From the NCBI GenBank assembly GCA_029938635.1, contig JAOZUQ010000002.1, positions 1-64,000 of the forward strand: a DNA stretch of 64,000 nucleotides, written 5' to 3'. The notes below the pieces were generated by a model. It worked only from the letters and a program-made list of their open reading frames with translations. It was not told the DNA's origin and ran no database searches. Source of the DNA: Candidatus Aminicenantota bacterium. Its GTDB lineage: Bacteria; Acidobacteriota; Aminicenantia; UBA2199. Shown in pieces: positions 40,551 to 50,360 of the stretch; within the stretch, counting starts at the first letter, position 1, and the number at the start of each line of letters is the position of its first letter. Made by a program: the position numbers and the translations under genes.

Positions 40551-40552
40551 CT

Positions 40553-41152
40553 CTATTTTATTATATTTTTATCTCTGTCAAACCACTTTTCCAAATACTT
40601 CACATTTGAATTTGTAATTCTTTTGATCAACACGATTGGATCCTCCTCTACGATCAGGTATTCAAGATGCTCGCGCCTCAGGAACCCTTCCGACACAACA
40701 TTTTTCAAAAATCCGATCAGGCCGGAGTAGAATCCGTTTACATTAAGGAGTCCTATCGGCTTCTCAATATCACCAAGCTGATACCATGTGAACATTTCAA
40801 ATGTCTCTTCGATCGTCCCGATCCCGCCCGGAAGGACTATAAACCCATCGGAAAGTTTGTTCATAAGAGATTTGCGTTCATGCATCGAAGATGTAACTTT
40901 CATCTCGGTAAGCCCGGTATGCCCGACCTCCATATCCATGAGTTTTTCAGTTATAACTCCGGTCACCTTCCCGCCATTCTCAAGAGCAGCCTTTGCGGCC
41001 ATACCCATAAGGCCGACATTCCCCCCGCCGTAGATCATTTCTATCCCGTTTTCAGCCAATAATTTTCCGGTTTCGTATGCAGAATCGAGATATTTAGAGT
41101 TATGCCCTTTACTCGACCCGCAGAATAAACAAATACTTTTTATTTCACCCAT
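40553..41152 (-). CDS. LOG family protein (TIGR00730-type Rossmann fold)
   Basis: CLFCGSSKGHNSKYLDSAYETGKLLAENGIEMIYGGGNVGLMG; DGFIVLPGGIGTIEETFEMFTW. Confidence 0.92.
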   Translation of the reverse strand: MGEIKSICLFCGSSKGHNSKYLDSAYETGKLLAENGIEMIYGGGNVGLMGMAAKAALENGGKVTGVITEKLMDMEVGHTGLTEMKVTSSMHERKSLMNKLSDGFIVLPGGIGTIEETFEMFTWYQLGDIEKPIGLLNVNGFYSGLIGFLKNVVSEGFLRREHLEYLIVEEDPIVLIKRITNSNVKYLEKWFDRDKNIIK

Positions 41153-41189
41153 CAGGTAATTCTACAAAAACATCAGGGCAATATCAATC

Positions 41190-41334
41190 GGGGACGGTGC
41201 TTGGAAACTTGGATACAAGGTGAACTCGACTTATCGAAGAGAAAGCAGCCTGGGCTGTGGATCAGGGGTGATGGTCACTGAGCTTGTTGAAGTGACAATG
41301 ATATAAAAAAAACATACTTCAATGCACCGTCCCC
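41190..41334. repeat. GGGGACGGTGC-bounded intergenic element
   Basis: ggggacggtgc (41190-41200) and gcaccgtcccc (41324-41334) form exact 11-bp terminal inverted repeats; internal hairpin gtcact-gagcttgttga-agtgac. Confidence 0.75.
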
Positions 41335-41379
41335 CCTGTATGCATTGGATTTAGTTATTTTTTCTGCTATAAATTTCCC

Positions 41380-42342
41380 ATGGCTGGGAAATTGTCTTAT
41401 GAGAGGTATTTGTGGTTTCATTCCAGGTTGAAGGCCGAGAAATATCCGAAATTGTCCGATCTGTCTGAAAAATTCGAGATATCACAGAGGCAGGCCTCAA
41501 GAGAGATCGAGTTCATGAGGCTGTTTTTTGATGCTCCCATAGAATATTCCAATGACGAAAACGGATACTTTTATTCAGATGACAAATTCGAACTTCCCGG
41601 TATCTGGGCTTCCGAGGAAGAGATCGTAACTCTGATCATCGCAAAAAGACTGGCATCAACGATCCCTCACAAGAAAAGGAAAAAAAGATTTGATACTTTT
41701 ATAAGGAAATTCCTGAGCGATACAGGGATAGACATTTCCACCCTTGAAAAGAAGATCTCTATTAAAAATATCCGTTTCTACAAAGTGGATCCTATGGTAT
41801 TTGAGACAGTAGTGCTTGGCCTCAGCAATGGCATGAAATTAAAAATACACTATAGTTCTCCTTATAAAGATGACCCTGGAATGCGTATAGTGAATCCCCT
41901 CCACCTCCTCCTCTATATGGGCAACTGGCACCTCTTTGCATATTGTGACGAGAAAAAAGAGATCAGAGATTTTGTACTTTCAAGAATTTCAGATTCTGAG
42001 ATCACTAAAAATCAAATCCCTGAGAAACTAAAAAAGAAGAACCTGAGGAAAAAAGTATATGAGAATTACGGGATCTTTCTCGAAGGTAAAAAAACAGAAG
42101 TTGCCCTGAAATTTACAAGCAATACAGCAAAAGTGGCAAGGGAACAGATCTGGTTTTTGAACCAGGTAGTTGAAGAGTCCGGCAATGGTGAAATAACCAT
42201 TAAATTTCCCGTTACTGATTTCAGGGAAGTACTGAAAGATATTCTGGCCCTCGGCCCCGGGGTCGAGGTAATAAGCCCTCCGGAATTAAGAGAAATGGTA
42301 ACAGACGCTATCAGCGATATGAGAACACTTTATAAAATTTAA
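41380..42342 (+). CDS. HTH/WYL-domain transcriptional regulator
   Basis: YERYLWFHSRLKAEKYPKLSDLSEKFEISQRQASREIEFMR; WYL-like core MKLKIHYSSPYKDDPGMRIVNPLHLLLYMGNWHLFAYCDEKKEIRDFVLSRI. Confidence 0.87.
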   Translation: MAGKLSYERYLWFHSRLKAEKYPKLSDLSEKFEISQRQASREIEFMRLFFDAPIEYSNDENGYFYSDDKFELPGIWASEEEIVTLIIAKRLASTIPHKKRKKRFDTFIRKFLSDTGIDISTLEKKISIKNIRFYKVDPMVFETVVLGLSNGMKLKIHYSSPYKDDPGMRIVNPLHLLLYMGNWHLFAYCDEKKEIRDFVLSRISDSEITKNQIPEKLKKKNLRKKVYENYGIFLEGKKTEVALKFTSNTAKVAREQIWFLNQVVEESGNGEITIKFPVTDFREVLKDILALGPGVEVISPPELREMVTDAISDMRTLYKI

Positions 42343-42414
42343 TCCTTCATTCACCATCCTTATTGATTATCCTGTAATTAATTGAGATAATCTGAATATC
42401 AACGGAGGCGAAAT

Positions 42415-43284
42415 TTGAAAGGTATAATTCTTGCAGGCGGACACGGGACAAGGCTTTATCCGATGACATTGCCTGTATCAAAACAACTTCTGCCGGTTTA
42501 TGACAAACCAATGGTCTACTATCCCCTTTCCACACTCATGCTTGCAGGGATCAGGGAAATATTGATAATTTCAACACCGGAAGAACTTCCGAGGTTTAAA
42601 AAATTATTAGGAACCGGTGAACAACTGGGATTAAAAATAGAATACAAAGAGCAGGCAAAGCCCCGTGGAATAGCAGATGCATTCATAGTAGGAAAAGATT
42701 TCATAGGCTCAGATAGTGTATGCCTTATTCTGGGAGATAATATTTTCTACGGCCACGATCTGATCTCAATGCTGGAGAAGAGCAGCAGGATAGAAAAAGG
42801 CGCTATTGTTTTCGGATACTATGTGAAAAGTCCAGAAAGATATGGCGTTGTGGAGTTCGATAAGAATAAAAAAGTTATTTCAATCGAGGAAAAACCTTCC
42901 AACCCCAAATCAAACTTTGCAGTAGTCGGATTGTATTTTTATGATAACAGCGTGGTTGAACTGGCTCACACAATAAAACCGTCAGCAAGGGGTGAGATCG
43001 AGATTACAGATATCAACAACGAATACCTGAAGAGGGGAGAAATGAAAGTGGAATTGATGGGGCGGGGATATGCCTGGCTTGATACAGGTACGAACAGCTC
43101 CCTTCTCGATGCATCAATGTTCGTTAAGACAATAGAGGACAGACAGGGATTGAAAATTTCCTGCCCTGAAGAGATCGCATTCAGGAGAAATTATATAAGC
43201 AGGCCTGAGCTTAAACACCTTGCTGACAAATTACATCCCAGTGAATATGGAAAATACCTTACAGATATACTTGAAGAGGAATAA
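42415..43284 (+). CDS. rmlA: Glucose-1-phosphate thymidylyltransferase (TTG start)
   Basis: [66 protein letters not shown]. Confidence 0.94.
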   Translation: MKGIILAGGHGTRLYPMTLPVSKQLLPVYDKPMVYYPLSTLMLAGIREILIISTPEELPRFKKLLGTGEQLGLKIEYKEQAKPRGIADAFIVGKDFIGSDSVCLILGDNIFYGHDLISMLEKSSRIEKGAIVFGYYVKSPERYGVVEFDKNKKVISIEEKPSNPKSNFAVVGLYFYDNSVVELAHTIKPSARGEIEITDINNEYLKRGEMKVELMGRGYAWLDTGTNSSLLDASMFVKTIEDRQGLKISCPEEIAFRRNYISRPELKHLADKLHPSEYGKYLTDILEEE

Positions 43285-44328
43285 ATGCCCACTAAAAAAA
43301 GAGCTTTAAACAATATTCTTGTAACCGGTGGAGCAGGATTCATCGGGAGCAATTTCATCCGTTATATGTTTGAAGAAACAGGTTTTCGGGGAAAGATCGT
43401 CAATGCAGATAAGCTTACATATGCAGGAGATAAGAGCAATCTGGATGATATAGAATCAAAGTATGGAGGAGAGAGATATTTTTTCACTAGAACCGATATC
43501 TGCAGCCGGGAAGATATAAATAATATTTTTAAACAATTTGAGATAGATACGGTTGTTCATTTCGCAGCGGAATCTCATGTCGACAGGTCGATCACAGGCC
43601 CGGAGGATTTTATCCAGACAAATATTGTAGGGACTTTTGTTCTCCTCGAAACTGCAAGGGAACTCTGGGCGCCGGGTGAAAAGAATCTTTTTCATCACAT
43701 TTCAACGGATGAAGTTTACGGCAGCCTGGGGGCAGAAGGATATTTCCTTGAAACAACCCCTTACGATCCGAAGAGCCCGTATTCAGCATCAAAAGCATCT
43801 TCCGATCACCTTGTCCGGGCATTTGCAAACACTTACAAACTGCCTGTCACACTTTCCAATTGTTCAAATAATTACGGCCCTTATCAATATCCTGAAAAGT
43901 TGATCCCCCTGATGATCCACCATGCTTTAGAGGGGAAGGAACTCCCTGTTTATGGCGATGGATCAAATATAAGGGACTGGCTTTATGTGACAGATCATTG
44001 CTCTGCTATATCGAAGATCCTCTCTGACGGGAAGGCTGGAGAGACCTACAACGTAGGCGGGGACAGCGAAATGAAGAATATAGAAGTTGTCAGAGGAATA
44101 TGCGATATTCTGGACAAAATTTATCCTGTCAGCAAGAATCCCGAATCTTTCTGCAAAAAGAGTTATTCCGAGCTGATAAAATTTGTCACCGACAGGCCGG
44201 GACATGACAGAAGATATGCAATTAATTGTGAAAAGATAAAAATGGAGCTCGACTGGAAGCCATCTGTCAATTTCAACAGCGGACTCGAATCAACGGTCAG
44301 GTGGTATACTAAGAAATTCTCCTTATGA
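43285..44328 (+). CDS. rmlB: dTDP-glucose 4,6-dehydratase
   Basis: ILVTGGAGFIGSNFIRYM, HFAAESHVDRSI, STDEVYGSLG, YSASKASSDHLVRA, SNCSNNYGPYQYPEKLIPLMI. Confidence 0.95.
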   Translation: MPTKKRALNNILVTGGAGFIGSNFIRYMFEETGFRGKIVNADKLTYAGDKSNLDDIESKYGGERYFFTRTDICSREDINNIFKQFEIDTVVHFAAESHVDRSITGPEDFIQTNIVGTFVLLETARELWAPGEKNLFHHISTDEVYGSLGAEGYFLETTPYDPKSPYSASKASSDHLVRAFANTYKLPVTLSNCSNNYGPYQYPEKLIPLMIHHALEGKELPVYGDGSNIRDWLYVTDHCSAISKILSDGKAGETYNVGGDSEMKNIEVVRGICDILDKIYPVSKNPESFCKKSYSELIKFVTDRPGHDRRYAINCEKIKMELDWKPSVNFNSGLESTVRWYTKKFSL

Positions 44329-44389
44329 CCATTTTTTCGAATAAGGATAAGAATTTTAATTGCCGGAAAAATAGGATACAATAGATAAG

Positions 44390-44791
44390 ATGAAAACCGA
44401 TGAAGCCGCAAAGATCTACCGTTCAATATTTCGAAAAAATATCCCCGGCATGGTAAAGCAAAGATTCTACAACTCCTCGTTAGAGATCGAATCGACTGTC
44501 CCTGAATGTGAATTAATAAATTACAGGACAATTATTAAAAAAATAGCTGACCTTGAATCTGTAGAATATGCATCGAGGGTTCTTAATTCCAACCCTCTTC
44601 TTAAAAAAAAATTTCAATTAATGATCTATCTTGCCGAATGTCTCCCAGAGAACTACTCAATATTTATAAATGAAAAAAAAGGGGTTTTAAAAGCATATTT
44701 TTTCCTTTTACTCATACCGTTCAATTCGTTGTATAAACTTACCAAAGGGATATTCATCCTTAAAATTAAAATGAGATGGATAAAGAAATAA
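44390..44791 (+). CDS. Hypothetical 133-aa protein
   Basis: ORF overlapping the next gene by 16 bp; no recognised family. Confidence 0.5.
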   Translation: MKTDEAAKIYRSIFRKNIPGMVKQRFYNSSLEIESTVPECELINYRTIIKKIADLESVEYASRVLNSNPLLKKKFQLMIYLAECLPENYSIFINEKKGVLKAYFFLLLIPFNSLYKLTKGIFILKIKMRWIKK

Positions 44792-46365
44792 TAATAATCG
44801 GAAGTGGAGCATCAGGAGTATCTGCTGCCTTGGGCTTTGAAAAAAGAGGAATAATCCCCACAATAATTGATGTAGGGAAAAAGATGGATAACACCACTTC
44901 GATTCATGGCAATCTTTATGACTTCCGTAAGAATAATGACCTTTATGACCTTCTGATAGGAGATAATCTTGAAGGAGTTTCCAATATATTAAGGGGAACA
45001 AGCTTGCCGCCAAAATTGACTGCTCCGATGAACAATTATATAGTTTCTGACTCGGAAGAACTTTCACCGGTGAAATCTGAAAATTTCGGTGCCATCCAGA
45101 GTTTTGCGATCGGCGGTCTTGCGGCCGGATGGGGGGCAGGCCTTTACAGGTATAATAATGACGATCTGAAGAAGCTCCCACTCAGTTCAGTAGAACTTGA
45201 GTCTTTTTATGACATTCTATCATCGGAGATAGGCATTTCAGGATCGAATGATGACTTGACCAGTTTTTTCGGTAACGATAACACTCTTCTTCCCCCTTTG
45301 CCTCTCTCAAAAAAATCAGATTATCTATATGAAAAATATCTCCGAAAAAAAAGAATGGCGAATAAAAATGGTGTATTTCTGGGGCATCCCCGTCTCGGCG
45401 TATTAAGCAGGGATCATGCTGAAAGGAAGATGTGTGATTTTTCAAATTTTGAAACATGGCTGCCGGATATCCCATGGGTATACAACCCGGCACAAACGCT
45501 CAGCAGATTAATAAAAGAAAAAAAAGTTAAATATAAAAACGGAATCCTAATAGAATCGTGGCGTAGAGAGAACGGCATGATAATTCTGGAAGGGAGAGAT
45601 ATTTCAGATGGTTCATCTTTTTCAACAAAAGCCGAAAAATTAATTATTGCAGCAGGGACTCTCAACACGACAAAGATAGTTTTAAGATCTAAGAAAGACA
45701 TAAAAAGCAAATTGAATCTGTTAGACAATCCATTGTTGCAGATACCTCTGATATTCCCCTCATTCATTGGAACCCCTATTGACAAATCCGCTTTCGGAAT
45801 GACCAACCTTAATCTTATCTATAAGCCCGGTCATGAAGGGAATACCCTCCAGGGAAGTATAATTGAATTAACGTCTCCGCCGAGATCGCTTTTTTACGAA
45901 GGATTTCCGGTTAGTGCCGCTCTCAATATCAAGCTGATAAAAATGGTTTCTCCTTCCCTTATGGCCCTTTTCCTCTTCTTCCCATCCTCTGCCGAAGAAG
46001 CCGGGACCATAAAACTCAATGGAAATAACGAACTTGAAATAGCCCAGAAAGATTATATGATCGACAGAAAGCCGGTCAAAAAGATAGTCAGAACCCTGAT
46101 GAAAATGGGGGCATGGAGTCACCCGTTAATAATAAAACAATCCATGCCGGGATATGCTATCCATTATGCAGGGACGATCCCCATGAAAAGAAGGACCTCT
46201 TCCGATTATGAATCTTCAATGGATGGTGAATTGCACAATGAACCGGGGATATATATTGCAGACGGTTCTCCTTTCTCAAACATTTCATCAAAAAATCTCT
46301 CATTTACAATTATGGCAAATGCCATGAGAATAGCAGACAGGATCTCAGCAAAAATCACAAAATGA
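44776..46365 (+). CDS. GMC-like FAD-dependent oxidoreductase
   Basis: EIIIIGSGASGVSAALGFEKRG; FAIGGLAAGWGAGLYRY; LIIAAGTLNTTKIVL; HYAGTIPM...GIYIADGSPFSNISSKNLSFTIMANAMRIAD. Confidence 0.82.
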   Translation: MDKEIIIIGSGASGVSAALGFEKRGIIPTIIDVGKKMDNTTSIHGNLYDFRKNNDLYDLLIGDNLEGVSNILRGTSLPPKLTAPMNNYIVSDSEELSPVKSENFGAIQSFAIGGLAAGWGAGLYRYNNDDLKKLPLSSVELESFYDILSSEIGISGSNDDLTSFFGNDNTLLPPLPLSKKSDYLYEKYLRKKRMANKNGVFLGHPRLGVLSRDHAERKMCDFSNFETWLPDIPWVYNPAQTLSRLIKEKKVKYKNGILIESWRRENGMIILEGRDISDGSSFSTKAEKLIIAAGTLNTTKIVLRSKKDIKSKLNLLDNPLLQIPLIFPSFIGTPIDKSAFGMTNLNLIYKPGHEGNTLQGSIIELTSPPRSLFYEGFPVSAALNIKLIKMVSPSLMALFLFFPSSAEEAGTIKLNGNNELEIAQKDYMIDRKPVKKIVRTLMKMGAWSHPLIIKQSMPGYAIHYAGTIPMKRRTSSDYESSMDGELHNEPGIYIADGSPFSNISSKNLSFTIMANAMRIADRISAKITK

Positions 46366-47231
46366 AAAAAAAAGTTTTAATAACAGGTGCCGGCGGCCTT
46401 ATCGGACTCGGACTGGCTTCCCACATCAAAAACCATACGGATGGAGTAAAAATAACAGGTGTAACTTCCAGCAAAAAAAATATCAATAATTTTGACAATG
46501 TCATCACAGCCTTACTGGGTCAACCAATGAATATTCCAAAACAGGAATATGACGCAATAGTTCATTGCGCATTTGATAAAAATGAAAAATCCAATATACT
46601 CAACACGAGTGGTACTATTAAATGGGCCGATGAAGCCGAAAAAGCAGGGATAAAAGTTCAGATATTCATGAGCTCCATATCATCACAATCAGATTTTCTA
46701 TCGTCCTATGGAAGTAGCAAGAAGCAACTCGAAAAGTGGTTCCTTTCTAAGGGGCATTATGTCCTCAGACTTGGCCTTGTTATAGCAAACGGAGGTATGT
46801 TCGGCAGGCTTGTTAATTCAATATCAGCATCACCGGTTATACCTTTGATCGGCGGAGGAAAATACATGATATTCCCGACAGATCCCGAAATGATCTTTGA
46901 CCTCGTTAAGAGGATAATTGAAAGAGATATAATTCAACCAGACAAGACAGGATTCAATCTGCAATTCAAAAAAGGAGTTCGTCTCAAAAATATTCTTCAA
47001 ATTCTTAAACACAGAACAGGGAAAAGGCCAATATTGATCCCCGTCCCTTACTTCTTGGCCTATTCCCTTTTAAAGATAGCAGGTCTTTTCAAGTTCCTGA
47101 AAATGGATATCGATACTGGAAATCTTAAAGGCATGAAATGGAACAGCAGGATATCCATGCGCTCAGATATTTATCATCTCGGATATTCGGAACGATCTCT
47201 CTCTGAAATGATTAAAAATATTGAAATCTGA
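46362..47231 (+). CDS. NAD-dependent epimerase/dehydratase (extended SDR)
   Basis: KKVLITGAGGLIGLGLASHI; catalytic-type YGSSKKQLEK; overlaps preceding stop via ATGA. Confidence 0.82.
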   Translation: MKKKVLITGAGGLIGLGLASHIKNHTDGVKITGVTSSKKNINNFDNVITALLGQPMNIPKQEYDAIVHCAFDKNEKSNILNTSGTIKWADEAEKAGIKVQIFMSSISSQSDFLSSYGSSKKQLEKWFLSKGHYVLRLGLVIANGGMFGRLVNSISASPVIPLIGGGKYMIFPTDPEMIFDLVKRIIERDIIQPDKTGFNLQFKKGVRLKNILQILKHRTGKRPILIPVPYFLAYSLLKIAGLFKFLKMDIDTGNLKGMKWNSRISMRSDIYHLGYSERSLSEMIKNIEI

Positions 47232-47323
47232 AAATTTATTCTCTCATAAGTCTCTTGCTTGTTACTCTCTTGTTTTCTTTTGTGTTGAAGCAAATAACAA
47301 TTTTTCTTGGAATAATCGATTTT

Positions 47324-47357
47324 GAAGATATGATATGAAAAAATGGGGTGATGCCAG
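47324..47357 (+). repeat. 34-bp imperfect direct repeat, left copy
   Basis: gaagatatgatatgaaaaaatggggtgatgccag; 30/34 matches to 48875-48908. Confidence 0.75.
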
Positions 47358-47406
47358 TCAAATTAGTGTTGACTAAAACTTGAATTCAAAGTAGCATATA
47401 CAAATT

Positions 47407-48114
47407 ATGGACAAGAAAATTCTTGTAATTATTCCCGCTTATAATGAATCGTTTAGCATTGTCAATGTGATTAAATCTATAAAATCTATATCTACTTACA
47501 TTGATATTTTAGTAATAAACGATTGTTCAATTGATAATACTGAAGAATTAGCAAGATCTGTTGAAAGTACTATTGTATTAAACCTCCCTATTAATATGGG
47601 TATTGGAGGTGCAATTCAAACTGGATTTAAATATGCTGCAAATAAGAATTACGATATTATAGTAAGAATGGATGGCGATGGTCAACATGATCCAAAATAT
47701 GTTTTAGATTTAATCAAAACGATGCTCAATGGAAAAAATGACATTGTAATCGGTTCTAGATTTATAAACAAGAAAGGATTTCAATCAAGTTTTGTTAGAA
47801 GATTTGGGAAAACAATTTTGCAATTTTTTATTTATCTTATTACCAAACAGGTGATTTCGGATAGTACTTCTGGATTTAGAGCCTATAGTGCCAGAGCGGT
47901 GAAAATTTTTTGTAAAAAATATCCAGATGATTATCCAGAACCCGAAGAAGTTATTATTGCGAAGAAGAACAGATTAAAGGTAATTGAAATTCCTGTTGAG
48001 ATGAGAAGTAGAGATTATGGCAAATCTTCAATAAAAGGTTTAAATTCAATTTATTATATGATAAAAGTAATAATTGCATCCCTAATTGAATCAATCAGGA
48101 GTTCTAATGGATAA
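47407..48114 (+). CDS. Family 2 glycosyltransferase (DPM1-like)
   Basis: KILVIIPAYNESFSIVNVIKSI, LVINDCSIDNTEEL, RMDGDGQHDPKYVLDLIK, DSTSGFRAYSARAV. Confidence 0.92.
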   Translation: MDKKILVIIPAYNESFSIVNVIKSIKSISTYIDILVINDCSIDNTEELARSVESTIVLNLPINMGIGGAIQTGFKYAANKNYDIIVRMDGDGQHDPKYVLDLIKTMLNGKNDIVIGSRFINKKGFQSSFVRRFGKTILQFFIYLITKQVISDSTSGFRAYSARAVKIFCKKYPDDYPEPEEVIIAKKNRLKVIEIPVEMRSRDYGKSSIKGLNSIYYMIKVIIASLIESIRSSNG

Positions 48115-48454
48115 AATACAGCTCATTATGATCTGTTTTAGTTTTGTATTACTACTTTTTATAATTATCTTAACCCGTTTTAATCGGATAAAGGTACAAT
48201 ATTCTTTAATTTGGCTCTTTTCCGGTAGTATACTCTTACTGTTCTCTGTTTTTAGGAGCCTATTAGACACGATGGCACAATTTGTAGGAATCAAATATGC
48301 CCCATCACTTATTCTTTTAATTGTTGTATTTATAGGTTTTATCTTGGGAATCCATTTGTCTATTATAATTTCTAAACTAACTGAAGAAAATAGAACTCTT
48401 GCACAGGAAATCGCATTGTTTGCAAATAGAATTGAAAAACTAGAAAAAGAGTGA
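48086..48454 (+). CDS. DUF2304-family small membrane protein
   Basis: Three hydrophobic segments; RIKVQYSLIWLFSGSILLLFSVFRSLLDTMAQFVGIKYAPSLILL; overlaps GT2 gene. Confidence 0.85.
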   Translation: MNQSGVLMDKIQLIMICFSFVLLLFIIILTRFNRIKVQYSLIWLFSGSILLLFSVFRSLLDTMAQFVGIKYAPSLILLIVVFIGFILGIHLSIIISKLTEENRTLAQEIALFANRIEKLEKE

Positions 48455-48874
48455 TAATTTAGCCGTCTTATGAGTTTAATTAATTCGGTAGAGTAGGAAG
48501 TTTTAATCTTATGCTTTTGTTGAGATAAAATAGATTTGATTAAACATAGAAAAATCTTATATGGTTTCATACTTAGATTTCACATAATATAACGATTTTA
48601 GAAATTATCCAATCTGCCATCACCCTGTTTTTTTGTCTAAACATTTGTAAAGAGTTGATATAGTTGGATTTATTAAGGTTTTTATATGTAAAAGAGACTC
48701 CTAAAGTGTTATAATAGTATTTGATGAAAAAGACCTATATAACAACAAAAGGAGCCAATATGATTATAGCAGTGATCAGCGACAGCAAAATTAGGTTCCG
48801 GATTGTTCTCTAACCATTTACAATTTATCCCCTATACATTCTCAAATGGATTTTCAATGGAAAATGACAGGTCT

Positions 48875-48908
48875 GGAGATATGAAATGAAAAAGTGGGGT
48901 GATACCAG
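48875..48908 (+). repeat. 34-bp imperfect direct repeat, right copy
   Basis: ggagatatgaaatgaaaaagtggggtgataccag; matches 47324-47357 at 30/34. Confidence 0.75.
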
Positions 48909-48939
48909 AAAGCCAATATATTGAAATTGCGATGATTCT

Positions 48940-49680
48940 GTGATAAATTCAAGTTCAATGAAGAGGAGATTACTGCTTATATCAAAAGTATTGGGGATAG
49001 GAGCATTTTACATTTTTGTACTTGTGATCTCAGTTTTTTTCACAATGAGTTTCCTCATCAAAGGAGATGAGATCAAGGCACCTGACCTTATTGGAAAAAG
49101 TGTTGATAATGCTTTGAAAATTGCTCAGGACAATGGCTTTTTCCTGAAAAAAATAACAGGCAATTATAGTAACAATTATAAACCTCTTACAGTTATCGAA
49201 CAGATACCGGAGCCGGGAGTTTATATTAAAAAAAAATCAAACCTGAAAATATTCATCACTTCAGAACTTATAGAAGTTATAGTTCCAGACCTTGCTGGTT
49301 ATACAAGAGAGGAGAGTAAAAAACTGATAAGCGAGAGCGAATTGAAAAAAAGATACGTCTCCTACGTCCACTCTGACAGGGTCCCTCAGGATTTTATTAT
49401 TTCTCAATCTCTGACACCGGGGTCTCATGTCCCAATCAACTCAGATATGGATATTTTGGTAAGCAAAGGTAAAAAGAATAATGAATTTATTATGCCTGAT
49501 ATAATCGGAAAGAATGCAGAACGGATTCTCTCTTATTTTGAAGTAATAGGATTAAAGATAGAGAAGATCACCAAAGTGGCATATCCGGGGCTAAGGCCTA
49601 ACATTATTATCTGGCAAAATCCTGCACAGGGATTCAAGATCAGCTCAAAGAACAGGATCAGCATTCAGGTGAGCGAATGA
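48940..49680 (+). CDS. PASTA-domain protein with single N-terminal TM (GTG start, or ATG at 48958)
   Basis: TM segment then three PASTA-like repeats: APDLIGKSVDNALKIAQDNGF, VPDLAGYTREESKKLISES, MPDIIGKNAERILSYFEVIGL. Confidence 0.88.
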   Translation: MINSSSMKRRLLLISKVLGIGAFYIFVLVISVFFTMSFLIKGDEIKAPDLIGKSVDNALKIAQDNGFFLKKITGNYSNNYKPLTVIEQIPEPGVYIKKKSNLKIFITSELIEVIVPDLAGYTREESKKLISESELKKRYVSYVHSDRVPQDFIISQSLTPGSHVPINSDMDILVSKGKKNNEFIMPDIIGKNAERILSYFEVIGLKIEKITKVAYPGLRPNIIIWQNPAQGFKISSKNRISIQVSE

Positions 49681-50360
49681 ATCCGGTATTTCCTTCAATT
49701 TTATCTACAGATTTCTATGATCTGAAAGATAAACTCAGCAGCTTCAAAAGGGGGGGGATCGAATTTATCCACCTCGATATAATGGATGGCCACTTTGTTG
49801 ACAATTTATCATTCGGCCCTTCTATTGTCCAGCCGATAAGAAAAGAATTTAACTTTAAAATTGATTCACACCTGATGGTCTCAAATCCTGAAAAAATAAT
49901 CCCGTATTTTATCAATGCCGGATCGGACTGGATATCTTTTCACATCGAGATCAAAGAGGGGACAGAAAAAAATATAACAATGATTAAAGAGGCAGGCAAA
50001 AAAGTCGGCCTTGCCATTAATCCCGACACAAATATATCTGAACTTTTCCCATACATCACGAAGATCGACTACATTTTACTGATGAGTGTTTTCCCGGGTT
50101 ATGGAGGACAGAAATTTATAACAGGATCAAATGAGAGGGTAGTCAGTCTTAAGGAAAAGATCAGATCGTTAAATCCGGATTGCCTGATCCAGATAGACGG
50201 AGGAATTAACACAACCAATACGGGAACCCTCCACATGAAAGGTGTAGACCTTTTTGTAATGGGAACCTCACTTTATAATTCTGATAACATAGAAGAAGAG
50301 ATATTGAAGATATTAAAAACAATGGAAGGAGAAAAGAATGAAAAAGCTGGTATTAATTAA
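49677..50360 (+). CDS. rpe: Ribulose-phosphate 3-epimerase
   Basis: FPSILSTDFYDLKDKL, EFIHLDIMDGHFVDNLSFGPSIVQPIRK, MSVFPGYGGQKFI, IQIDGGIN. Confidence 0.95.
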   Translation: MNPVFPSILSTDFYDLKDKLSSFKRGGIEFIHLDIMDGHFVDNLSFGPSIVQPIRKEFNFKIDSHLMVSNPEKIIPYFINAGSDWISFHIEIKEGTEKNITMIKEAGKKVGLAINPDTNISELFPYITKIDYILLMSVFPGYGGQKFITGSNERVVSLKEKIRSLNPDCLIQIDGGINTTNTGTLHMKGVDLFVMGTSLYNSDNIEEEILKILKTMEGEKNEKAGIN

